Source: a bacterium UBP9_UBA1432 (GTDB lineage Bacteria > Vulcanimicrobiota > Xenobia > Xenobiales > Xenobiaceae). Taken from it: a stretch of 9,532 nt of DNA. Location of the stretch: contig DCTU01000094.1 in the NCBI GenBank assembly GCA_002329445.1, positions 1-9,532 on the forward strand, given 5' to 3'. This document shows positions 1-5,623 of this stretch, in pieces. A program made the translations under genes and the position numbers. The notes beneath the pieces were generated by a model. It was given only the letters and a program-made list of their open reading frames with translations, searched no databases and was not told the origin of the DNA. The stretch's first letter is position 1, and each line of letters starts with the position of its first letter.

Positions 1-240
1 CTGCCCCCCGAAGCAGACGACCTGCCCATCGCCCACCTTCCACGCCTGAAGTTCCGCTTCGCCCGGCGCCGCTACGGACGGCTCCGGGAGTTCGTCGATG
101 CCCTCAACCGCCTGCCTCTGCCCGAGGGCTGCCAGGTGGAGGTTCCCGAGGCCGGCGAAGGCGGGTTGATTCCCGAAGAGGTGGATCCCCAGGATCCCCT
201 GACCCCAATCGACAACCTTTCAACCGGGAGGCCCTCATGA
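1..240 (+). CDS. 3' end of an unrecognised protein gene (partial)
   Basis: Reading frame 1 is open from the window edge to the TGA at 238-240 and gives the last 79 residues of a protein whose start lies outside. The visible part begins with an Arg-rich, probably helical stretch (around residues 14-36, including FARRRYGRLREFVDALNRL) and ends in an acidic, Pro-rich tail. No catalytic motif, membrane segment or signal is visible, and I do not recognise the family. The stop overlaps the start of the histidine kinase (ATGA, 237-240), and the kinase's Shine-Dalgarno sequence lies inside this gene, so the two are very likely co-transcribed and translationally coupled. By position it could be a signalling partner of the kinase, but nothing in the visible tail shows a receiver domain. 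Support comes from the uninterrupted frame with GC-rich third positions and the coupled downstream start. Confidence 0.7.
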   Translation: MPPEADDLPIAHLPRLKFRFARRRYGRLREFVDALNRLPLPEGCQVEVPEAGEGGLIPEEVDPQDPLTPIDNLSTGRPS

Positions 241-1349
241 CCGCACCGTCCCAAGCCCTCAGCGAAATCCAGGGGTTCCTCGCTGGATTGCGGCCGACCA
301 TGCGGGCCGAAACCCTCAGCCTGCACCTGGCCCTGCCCCAAGGACTGGCCCAGGTGGCCTCGGTTCCGCCGGGAGGGCCCACGCCCGCAGGATTTCCTCG
401 ACTGTGCATGCAGCGGGGCGAGAGCGGACAGTTGTCGCCTTCAGACCCGCATGCAGGCGACTTCCTTCCCCCCGGCCACCAGGCCCTGGTCTGCGTGCTC
501 CTGCCGGAGAACCTGGGAGCCCTGTGCCTCGGCAGGACGGAACGGGTTCCCTTTGCCAGCCACGAGATGGACCTGCTCGAGGCCCACGCACAGACCCTGT
601 CCTGGATCCTGAAGGCGGCGGCCCAGGCCGAACGGGCCCAGGAATGTCAGGCAGACCTGGAAGAGTGGGAGCTGGCCGGGGGGCCGATCGCCGATCCCGG
701 CGAGCGGAACGCCGCCTCCTTGAGCCGGATGGCCCGACAACTGGGGCACGACCTGCGAGGTCCCCTGGCCAACCTGCGCGTGGCCTTGGACCTGCTCCGT
801 GGCGCCGATCCTGAAGACCAGGATCCCCTGCTGGAGCGGTTGGACGCCGAGATCGACCGGGCGACCCGGCTGATCTCCGACCGGGTCTTCCTGACCCGGG
901 CGTTGCAGACTCAGCGCGACCAGACTTCCCTGTCCGCCGCGGCCCGTCAGGCGCTGCTGGAGTTGCGTCGGCCTTCGGACGTCCGGGTGGAGCTGGTTGC
1001 AGAGGAGGAGGCTCGAGTCCCAGGCGATGCCGATCTGCTGACCCGGCTGCTGCTGTTGCTGGCAGAGAACGCCGTCGAAGCCCTGGACGAAGGAGGCCGG
1101 ATCCGCCTGGTGGTCCGACACACACCCGAGGGCTTCGAGCTCCGAGTCGAGGATTCCGGGCCTGGGATCCCCACCGAGCTGCGGGATCGGGTCCTGCGCC
1201 CCGGCTTCACGACTCGCGAGCGCGGCAGCGGGCTGGGCTTGGCCATCTGCGATCGCATCGCCCGAGCCCACGGCGGCACCTTGCGCCTGGAGGAATCGGA
1301 GCTGGGAGGCGCGGCGGCGGTGGTCCTCCTGCCTGCCGGCCAGGGTTAA
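237..1349 (+). CDS. Soluble GAF-like sensor histidine kinase
   Basis: A 370-residue two-component sensor kinase that would autophosphorylate on His and pass phosphate to a response regulator, none of which is visible here. Residues about 10-130 look like a GAF-type sensory domain: a hydrophobic strand followed by LGALCLGR and a helix starting SHEMDLLEAHAQ. The dimerisation/phosphoacceptor helix follows, with the H-box HDLRGPLANLR and the phospho-acceptor His171. The ATPase domain has the N-box (LLAENAVEAL, Asn278), G1 box (DSGPGIP, 306-312) and G2 box (GSGLGLAI, 330-337), so all the usual catalytic elements are present. No transmembrane segment or signal peptide is seen, so it should be cytoplasmic and sense an internal or diffusible cue. 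The ATG start is preceded by GGGAGG at 226-231, five bases upstream, and overlaps the previous gene's stop. The signal and the target genes cannot be told from sequence. Confidence 0.92.
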   Translation: MTAPSQALSEIQGFLAGLRPTMRAETLSLHLALPQGLAQVASVPPGGPTPAGFPRLCMQRGESGQLSPSDPHAGDFLPPGHQALVCVLLPENLGALCLGRTERVPFASHEMDLLEAHAQTLSWILKAAAQAERAQECQADLEEWELAGGPIADPGERNAASLSRMARQLGHDLRGPLANLRVALDLLRGADPEDQDPLLERLDAEIDRATRLISDRVFLTRALQTQRDQTSLSAAARQALLELRRPSDVRVELVAEEEARVPGDADLLTRLLLLLAENAVEALDEGGRIRLVVRHTPEGFELRVEDSGPGIPTELRDRVLRPGFTTRERGSGLGLAICDRIARAHGGTLRLEESELGGAAAVVLLPAGQG

Positions 1350-1352
1350 ACG

Positions 1353-1388
1353 GAGAAGCCCTGCCCGGGTCCAACGGCAGGGCTTCTC
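1353..1388. terminator. Bidirectional intrinsic terminator between convergent genes
   Basis: A perfect inverted repeat, GAGAAGCCCTGCC (1353-1365) with GGCAGGGCTTCTC (1376-1388), forms a 13-bp stem with a 10-base loop. It starts four bases after the kinase stop and lies 36 bases beyond the stop of the convergent zinc-ribbon gene. On the + strand it is followed by TTCT. On the minus strand it is followed by CG and then TTTAA. Both T-tracts are short, but the stem is long, GC-rich and ideally placed to end transcription from both sides. Confidence 0.8.
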
Positions 1389-1424
1389 TTCTAGAGGACC
1401 AGCAGGTCGTGCTGGAACCTGGGA

Positions 1425-1976
1425 CTACCAGCGATCGCGATCGCGGTCGCGGTCTCCGCCGCGATCCTTCTTGCGACCACCGCGACCGCCGCCACCACCG
1501 TAGCCGCCGCCGCCACCGTAGCCGCCGCCGCCACCGTAGCCGCCGCCACCACCGTAGCTGCTGCCGCCACCGTAGCCGCCGCCACCGCCGTAGCTGTCGC
1601 GACTTCCGCCGCCGCCACCGCCGCTGTAGCCGCCACCGGAACGCCCGCCGCCGCCACCACCGCTGGCTCGGAAGCAATCGGAGCAATAGACAGGTCGGCT
1701 ACCCGTGGGCTGGAAGGGGACCTGGGTCTCCTTGCCACACTCGGCGCAGACTGCGTCGAACATCTGACGAGCAGGACGCCCGGAGAAAGCGTCGGAAGAA
1801 CCGCCACGCGGTCCTCCTCCTCCGCCCTGGGCCGCCTTGCGGGCCGCACGGCATCCGGGGCAGCGCCGAGGCTCGCTGGTAAATCCTTTGGACGCGTGGA
1901 ACTCCTGTTCGCCGGCCGTGAAGACAAATTCCGCGCCACAATCGGCGCAAGTGAGGTTTCGATCCTGGTAGAACAA
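1425..1976 (-). CDS. Double zinc-ribbon protein with Gly/Tyr-repeat low-complexity tail
   Basis: A 183-residue protein with two four-cysteine zinc-binding modules. The first uses Cys10, Cys13, Cys39 and Cys42, in the context CADCGAEFVFTAGEQEF of a known probable zinc-binding domain family. The second uses Cys77, Cys80, Cys98 and Cys101 and has exactly the CxxC-x17-CxxC spacing of another small family. Residues 106-167 are mostly Gly, with six tandem Tyr-Gly units. The tail is RGGRKK followed by alternating Asp-Arg and a final Trp. The start is TTG at 1976: related proteins begin at this point with a similar M-[FY]-x-D pattern, and AAGGAG lies upstream. The gene converges on the histidine kinase and stands alone. 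The function of this family is not established. The RGG/YG tail resembles tails of RNA-binding proteins, so nucleic-acid binding or condensate formation is an inference only. Confidence 0.85.
   Translation of the reverse strand: MFYQDRNLTCADCGAEFVFTAGEQEFHASKGFTSEPRRCPGCRAARKAAQGGGGGPRGGSSDAFSGRPARQMFDAVCAECGKETQVPFQPTGSRPVYCSDCFRASGGGGGGRSGGGYSGGGGGGSRDSYGGGGGYGGGSSYGGGGGYGGGGGYGGGGGYGGGGGRGGRKKDRGGDRDRDRDRW
1485..1592 (-). repeat. In-frame 18-bp tandem coding repeat (YGGGGG units)
   Basis: Six consecutive 18-base units each encode Tyr followed by five small residues, nearly always Gly (one unit reads GGGSS). Tyr residues fall at protein positions 129, 135, 141, 147, 153 and 159, an exact six-residue period; the next position of the period, 165, is Arg. 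The units are close to identical in DNA (GTAGCCGCC-type blocks on the + strand), so the array could expand or contract by slippage. The coding strand is rich in GG doublets and could form two-tier quadruplexes in the mRNA. Confidence 0.85.
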
Positions 1977-1986
1977 CTCCGATTCA

Positions 1987-1992
1987 CTCCTT
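1987..1992 (-). promoter_or_regulatory. Shine-Dalgarno supporting a TTG start
   Basis: AAGGAG on the minus strand lies 10 bases upstream of the TTG start of the zinc-ribbon protein. A second GGAG touches the TTG directly. No ATG or GTG in this frame lies between this site and the first conserved cysteine, so TTG is the best-supported start. Confidence 0.55.
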
Positions 1993-2063
1993 CGAGATGC
2001 GATAGATTGGCCAGATCCGAGTGAACTGGAGTTGGACCCGCTCCGACCCTCGATCCGATCCTC

Positions 2064-2092
2064 TATCTTCCTAACTTAGCACGAGCCGTCAA
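2064..2092 (-). promoter_or_regulatory. Possible sigma70-type promoter for the zinc-ribbon gene
   Basis: On the minus strand, TTGACG (2087-2092) matches the -35 consensus at five of six positions. A weak -10 candidate, AAGATA (2064-2069), follows after a 17-base spacer. The surrounding bases are less GC-rich than the rest of the window. Transcription from here would leave a leader of about 80 bases before the TTG start. The -10 match is poor, so this is only a candidate. Confidence 0.35.
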
Positions 2093-2279
2093 GCCCGAGG
2101 CCTTCACTCGACGCTCCGCGGTCAGGGCTCCAGGCCCTCGTGCCGCGCTGCACCGGATTCCGGCCATCCCCCGAGGGCCCTGATGGGAGTCCCGGGAACA
2201 GGACATTCAGCGCCCGGTTCCGGTTCCCTGCGCCGGCGCTCCCCTGAGGAGGCAATTTTCGGAGAGATCCGCCGGCGCT

Positions 2280-3182
2280 TCAGACCTCCGGTCGAAACGA
2301 GGGAATCCGGCGGGCGGGTTCAAAGCGACTCATGGCAGGGGTCAGGATGTTGGCGTAGGCCGCCAGGTTGCGATCCTGCAGGTGGTCGAAGATCATCGGC
2401 GTGTTGGTCCCATAGGTGATCCGCTTGATCGGATCGGGGTCGAGCTCCACCGCCAGGATTTCCTCGGTCCCTCGAGCCAGACCCAGGACCTGGGCGATCG
2501 GCGAGACGATCATCGAGTGCCCGTAGTAGTAGTGGCCTCCCCCGTCCGGACCGATGGCATTGCAGGCCAACAGATAGACGTGGTTGTCGTAGGCCCGGGC
2601 CTTGTTGGTCATCTCCCAGATCTCGTAGCTGCGCAGAAGCGCGCTGGGGCGACAGATCACCTCGGCCCCCATGATGGCCTCCGCCCGGTAGAGTTCCGGG
2701 AAGTCCCCATCGTAGCAGATCGTCAGGCCCAGGCATCCCAGCTCGGTCTGGACGACCACCGGACTGGAACCGGGAGTGCTCCACCCGCCTTCGGAGGTCC
2801 GACGCTCTGTGGGGAAGAGGTGGGTCTTGCGATAGACGGCGGTGATCTGCCCGGACGGGTCCACCAGGGCGGCCGAGTTGAAGACAATCCCGCGCTCAGG
2901 TCCCCGCTCGTAGGTGGGCAGGACCACGTGGACCTTCAAGCCGCGGGCCACCTTCAGGATCGGCTCCCACTTCGAACCCGGCAGCGCATCGACCGAATCC
3001 CAGAGTTCCTCGGGCGCGACGCCGGGAGTGAAGCCCGTGGTGACGGTCTCAGGCAGGACCACCAGGCGGGCCTCGTTCTCGCGGACGGCCCGTTCGATCC
3101 AGTGGACGGACTTCTCCAGATTCTCGGCCACGGCCATGGGACGGACCGCGAACTGAGCGCACGCCGCGGTGAAGCGGATCAT
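2280..3182 (-). CDS. Nitrilase-superfamily (carbon-nitrogen hydrolase) amidohydrolase
   Basis: A 300-residue cytoplasmic hydrolase of the nitrilase superfamily, which cleaves non-peptide C-N bonds in amides, N-carbamoyl compounds or nitriles through a Glu-Lys-Cys triad. The triad is intact: Glu45 in VVLPETVTTGF, Lys119 in YRKTHLF and Cys156 in LTICYDGDFPE. The downstream block WEMTNKARAYDNHVYLLACNAIG (split here around residues 189-211) and the YYYGHSMIV strand fit the amidase and carbamoylase branches better than true nitrilases, but the substrate is not predictable. The length is normal for the family. The ATG at 3182 is chosen because AGGAGGAG sits five bases upstream and the protein then begins at the first family strand. 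A longer reading into the cyclase gene is not supported. It is the last gene of the minus-strand cluster, separated from the cyclase by a terminator-like hairpin. In context it may hydrolyse the amide or carbamoyl product left by FdrA/YlbE. Confidence 0.9.
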   Translation of the reverse strand: MIRFTAACAQFAVRPMAVAENLEKSVHWIERAVRENEARLVVLPETVTTGFTPGVAPEELWDSVDALPGSKWEPILKVARGLKVHVVLPTYERGPERGIVFNSAALVDPSGQITAVYRKTHLFPTERRTSEGGWSTPGSSPVVVQTELGCLGLTICYDGDFPELYRAEAIMGAEVICRPSALLRSYEIWEMTNKARAYDNHVYLLACNAIGPDGGGHYYYGHSMIVSPIAQVLGLARGTEEILAVELDPDPIKRITYGTNTPMIFDHLQDRNLAAYANILTPAMSRFEPARRIPSFRPEV

Positions 3183-3187
3183 GGGTT

Positions 3188-3195
3188 CTCCTCCT
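3188..3195 (-). promoter_or_regulatory. Strong Shine-Dalgarno of the amidohydrolase gene
   Basis: AGGAGGAG on the minus strand lies five bases before the ATG at 3182. It decides the start and is the strongest ribosome binding site in the cluster. It lies just after the hairpin at 3208-3237, so any transcript passing that hairpin should be translated efficiently. Confidence 0.8.
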
Positions 3196-3203
3196 GCGTG
3201 GTT

Positions 3204-3237
3204 AAAAGCCTGTGGGGGGGCCGGCCCCCCCACAGGC
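3204..3237 (-). terminator. Terminator-like perfect hairpin inside the operon
   Basis: A 30-base perfect inverted repeat (3208-3222 with 3223-3237, arms GCCTGTGGGGGGGCC) has no unpaired spacer; folded with a minimal four-base loop it still gives a 13-bp, almost pure GC stem. In the direction of transcription it begins seven bases after the cyclase stop and is followed at once by TTTTAA. It has the layout of an intrinsic terminator with a short T-tract, located between two genes of the same direction. It may cut expression of the amidohydrolase, act as an attenuator, or protect the upstream mRNA from 3' decay. No second downstream promoter is visible in the 62-base gap. Confidence 0.75.
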
Positions 3238-3244
3238 GGTTGGT

Positions 3245-4129
3245 CTACAGACCCAGGTTGGCCCGGGTCAGGCGGTTGAGGTTCTCGACGTGGGCCGGCT
3301 CGAAACAGTCCCCGTGCTTCGTCTTGGGCATGCCCTTCTTGCGCTCCATCAACTGCTCGTATTCTGCGTCGTCCACGAAGGCCACGCAGCGGCCGATGCT
3401 GGATTCGCCGTCCACGAAGCGCCAGGGGAAGAAGCCCAGCGTCACCCGGCGGTTGAGCAGCAGGTCGATGTCTCCGCCCAGGCACTCGGCATGGATGATG
3501 CCGTGGGGGAAGAGATCCAGGTGCATCAACTGGTACTTGTCGTCATCAAAGAACTCGTCCAGGGACTTCCCGTGCTTGGAGCGGAACACCTTGTCCGCCT
3601 GCTTGGCCTGGCGGGGCATCCAGTTGCGGATGATCGTGTTCATCGGGTGGTCGGCACTGCCGCAGTCGACAGCGATCCAGCGCAGCTTCTTGGCGCGGGC
3701 CCAGTCCGCGAACTCGCGGTCGGGGCCGGGATGCTGCACCATATAGCGGATCTCGTTGGCCCCGGGCTGGTCCCAACCGAAGTGGTGATACCCGGTGTGG
3801 ATGACCAGGATGTCCCCTTCCTTGACCTCGACGCGGTCCTCAACCATCTTGCTGGTATAGACGTCGTAGTCGCCGCAGACGTCGGAGAGGTCGACCACTG
3901 CACCTTCGTGGACGAGGAAGTCCATGTCCAGTTGGGCGATGTCCTTGCCCGGGGTGTGGAAGTGGATCTCGCCGTCCAGGTGGGTGCCGAGGTGGTTGGA
4001 GTGGGTCAACAACTGACCGTTGGCGCCGTTGGGGGCCAGACGCTTGAAATACTTGACCTGCAAGGGCTCGTAGGTCGGCCAGGCCGGGGTTCCGATTCCC
4101 AGCGGAATGGTCAGATCGATCAGCTTCAT
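3245..4129 (-). CDS. Cyclase-family (kynurenine formamidase/isatin hydrolase-like) metal-dependent hydrolase
   Basis: A 294-residue member of the cyclase family (PF04199), which includes bacterial kynurenine formamidase and isatin hydrolase: metal-dependent enzymes that hydrolyse aryl formamides or open cyclic amides. The signature HLGTHLDGEIHF spans residues 46-57, with the metal ligands expected at His46, His50 and Asp52 and the extra His56. A later HAECLGGDID segment (213-222) matches the conserved C-terminal His/Glu region. It is clearly longer than KynB-type enzymes (about 210 residues), with inserts around residues 160-200 and a C-terminal extension, so kynurenine formamidase is not assumed. 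The ATG at 4129 follows GGAGA by eight bases; an in-frame ATG at 4162 would add 11 unconserved residues. It lies 97 bases after ylbE and upstream of the amidohydrolase. A ring-opening role in the cluster is an inference. Confidence 0.88.
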   Translation of the reverse strand: MKLIDLTIPLGIGTPAWPTYEPLQVKYFKRLAPNGANGQLLTHSNHLGTHLDGEIHFHTPGKDIAQLDMDFLVHEGAVVDLSDVCGDYDVYTSKMVEDRVEVKEGDILVIHTGYHHFGWDQPGANEIRYMVQHPGPDREFADWARAKKLRWIAVDCGSADHPMNTIIRNWMPRQAKQADKVFRSKHGKSLDEFFDDDKYQLMHLDLFPHGIIHAECLGGDIDLLLNRRVTLGFFPWRFVDGESSIGRCVAFVDDAEYEQLMERKKGMPKTKHGDCFEPAHVENLNRLTRANLGL

Positions 4130-4193
4130 GGATTGAATCTCCCGTGTTGTTTTCGATTGCATCCCCCCCGGCGCCGTCGCACGGGACCGACCC

Positions 4194-4216
4194 GAGGCCC
4201 CGTCAGGGGCCCCGAG
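4194..4216 (-). repeat. Intercistronic GC-rich hairpin between ylbE and the cyclase gene
   Basis: GGCCCC (4196-4201) and GGGGCC (4206-4211) form a 6-bp stem with the loop GTCA, and flanking bases can extend it imperfectly (GGACCG with CGGTTCC further out). It lies in the 97-base gap just after the ylbE stop. No T-tract follows in the direction of transcription, so it is more likely an mRNA-processing or stability element than a terminator, or it may have no function. Confidence 0.35.
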
Positions 4217-4226
4217 AGGCCGGTTC

Positions 4227-5621
4227 CTAGAGAGCTGCCAGGGCCTGGAAGGCTTCGATGAAACAAGCCTCCGGAGCCCGCAGGATGCCGGCCCCCACCA
4301 TCCCGACCCCGGGTTCACGATGGGCGATGCCCGTGTTGATCTTGGGCAGGATCCCCGCCTGGCGGACCTTGCGGACATCGATTCCGAGCGGGGTCCCCCG
4401 GAAGTTCAGGACCGGAATCGTGAACCCCTCATGCTCGGACGCGGTGATCTCATACATCTCGAGGGTGGTCTCCACGGCCATGGAGGGTGAGCCTCCCACG
4501 AACTGCGTGATGGCCGGAGCGGCCGCCATGGCAAAGCCGCCATAGCCGGCCGTCTCGGTGATGGTCGAGTCGCCGATGTCGGGGTTGGCGTCCCGTTCCG
4601 AGAAGGACGGGAAGTACAGGCCTTCAACCTTCCCTGAAGGCGCGGTGAACCAGCGCTCGGGCATCGAGGCCAGGCGAATCCCGAAATCGGTTCCGTTTCG
4701 GGCCATGACCGTCACGATGCTGGACCCGGCAACCCCCTCGGCGGGTTCCACCGAGGCCTTGCCGGCCGGCATGCTCAGGTTCAGGAAGAAGTGGTCGTTG
4801 CGGTCGATGAACTCGATGACCCGGGCCAGTGCCTCGTTGTCCTGGCTGGTCCGGGCCAGGGCCGGCCCGATGGCCCGCAGGAACAGGGAGGTTCCGGCCC
4901 GATTGCGGTTGTGGCACTCGTCGCCCATGTGCAGGGCCTGGGCGATCATGGCCTTCAGGTCGATGCCCTCGGGGATCGCGGCCAGGGCCCGGTCCAGGAC
5001 CGGGTAGAGCTCGGCCTCCATCCAGCGGAGCCTCTCGTAGACCTCCTCCCCCATCGCCCCGTAGCGCAGCACCTTGCCCAGCCCTTCGTTCAGGGTGCAG
5101 TAGGCGTGGTTGCCGAAGGCCTTGTTCTCGATGATGAAGACCGGCATCCGGGGCGAGACCACTCCGGCCATCGGCCCGACGCAGTGGTGATGGTGGCAGG
5201 GGGCGAACTCGATCTCACCGGAGCGGGCCAGGATCTCGGCCTCGCGACCATCCTGGGCCAGCCCCTCGTAGATCAGGGCGCCCATGACGGCTCCCCGTTG
5301 CGGGCCGCACATCCGCTCCCAGGTCACCGGAGGGCCGGAGTGCAGAATCTTGTGCTCGTGCATTCCGGGGATCACATCCCTGGCGATCCCCATGCCCACC
5401 AGCACGGGTCGGGCCGCCTTGATCCGACGGATCACCTCCTGGTTGGCTTCCTCCACATCCAGCCCGGAAGCGGTCCGGTACAGCGGGCGAACTCCGGCTG
5501 CCGGCGGCTTCCAGTCCAGGTCAACCACCGCGACGCCCTGGTCGCGAACCGCCCCCGCAAATCCCTCCAGCCCCACGTTGACCACCGTCAGGGGCCGTCC
5601 AAACAGATCCTTGATTGCCAT
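4227..5621 (-). CDS. ylbE: DUF1116 protein, YlbE/AllG-like subunit of a putative transcarbamylase
   Basis: A 464-residue full-length DUF1116 protein, related to E. coli YlbE (AllG) and YahG. In E. coli AllF, AllG and AllH together form oxamic transcarbamylase, which phosphorolyses oxalurate to oxamate and carbamoyl phosphate in anaerobic allantoin use. Recognisable family blocks are APCHHHHCVGPMAGV (140-154), ENKAFGNHAYCTLNEGLGKVLRYGAMG (165-191, split here), HMGDECHNRNRAGT (231-244) and GDSTITETAGYGGFAMA (350-366). The Cys, His and Asn residues in these blocks are likely active-site or binding positions, although the mechanism of this subunit is not known to me. The ATG lies two bases after the fdrA stop, with an AAAGGGA sequence in the end of fdrA as a weak ribosome site, so translation is probably coupled. 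A third AllH-like (DUF2877) subunit does not follow; the next gene is the cyclase. Confidence 0.9.
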   Translation of the reverse strand: MAIKDLFGRPLTVVNVGLEGFAGAVRDQGVAVVDLDWKPPAAGVRPLYRTASGLDVEEANQEVIRRIKAARPVLVGMGIARDVIPGMHEHKILHSGPPVTWERMCGPQRGAVMGALIYEGLAQDGREAEILARSGEIEFAPCHHHHCVGPMAGVVSPRMPVFIIENKAFGNHAYCTLNEGLGKVLRYGAMGEEVYERLRWMEAELYPVLDRALAAIPEGIDLKAMIAQALHMGDECHNRNRAGTSLFLRAIGPALARTSQDNEALARVIEFIDRNDHFFLNLSMPAGKASVEPAEGVAGSSIVTVMARNGTDFGIRLASMPERWFTAPSGKVEGLYFPSFSERDANPDIGDSTITETAGYGGFAMAAAPAITQFVGGSPSMAVETTLEMYEITASEHEGFTIPVLNFRGTPLGIDVRKVRQAGILPKINTGIAHREPGVGMVGAGILRAPEACFIEAFQALAAL

Positions 5622-5623
5622 GT

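Larger units (their letters stand above)
1977..2279. other. Intergenic region with leader, hairpins and a direct repeat
   Basis: This 303-base stretch has no convincing gene. Its left third is the leader and possible promoter of the zinc-ribbon gene. In the middle, GGCCCTCG (2133-2140) can pair with CGAGGGCC (2172-2179) around a 31-base loop that itself holds a CCGG-ATT-CCGG hairpin. This could help end the catabolic operon arriving from the right, but it lacks a T-tract. At the right end, CGCCGGCGCT occurs twice in direct orientation (2231-2240 and 2270-2279); each copy contains a self-complementary core, so the copies can also pair with each other. No clear intrinsic terminator follows the operon's last gene. 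Confidence 0.5.

Noticed and set aside
1485..1592. CRISPR-like or noncoding tandem repeat
   Set aside because: Units are 18 bases, contiguous, without spacers, and stay in frame within a coding gene.
1391..1987. Alternative frames through the Gly-repeat gene on both strands
   Set aside because: They give Ala/Val-, Arg/Trp- or His/Arg-rich low-complexity products; only one frame yields the two conserved four-Cys modules.
2076..2085. TTAGCACGAG as half of a CIRCE heat-shock operator
   Set aside because: It resembles the TTAGCACTC half-site, but no matching GAGTGCTAA half lies at the required 9-base spacing.
2183..2419. A 78-codon + strand frame at the operon's end
   Set aside because: No Shine-Dalgarno, no recognisable protein pattern, and it overlaps the amidohydrolase 3' end.
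3183..3485. N-terminal extension of the amidohydrolase to a 401-residue protein
   Set aside because: It would overlap the cyclase coding region, run through the terminator-like hairpin and add Pro/Arg-rich sequence; the ATG at 3182 has an ideal Shine-Dalgarno.
4194..4216. Terminator between ylbE and the cyclase gene
   Set aside because: The hairpin has no T-tract in the direction of transcription, and the downstream gene has no visible promoter; kept only as a structural element.
2382..4261. Two long + strand frames opposite the amidohydrolase and cyclase genes
   Set aside because: No recognisable domains; the minus-strand proteins carry intact catalytic motifs and good ribosome sites.
4130..4378. 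N-terminal extension of the cyclase-family protein into ylbE
   Set aside because: The added residues are unconserved and overlap ylbE; the family begins at MKLIDLTIPL with GGAGA upstream.
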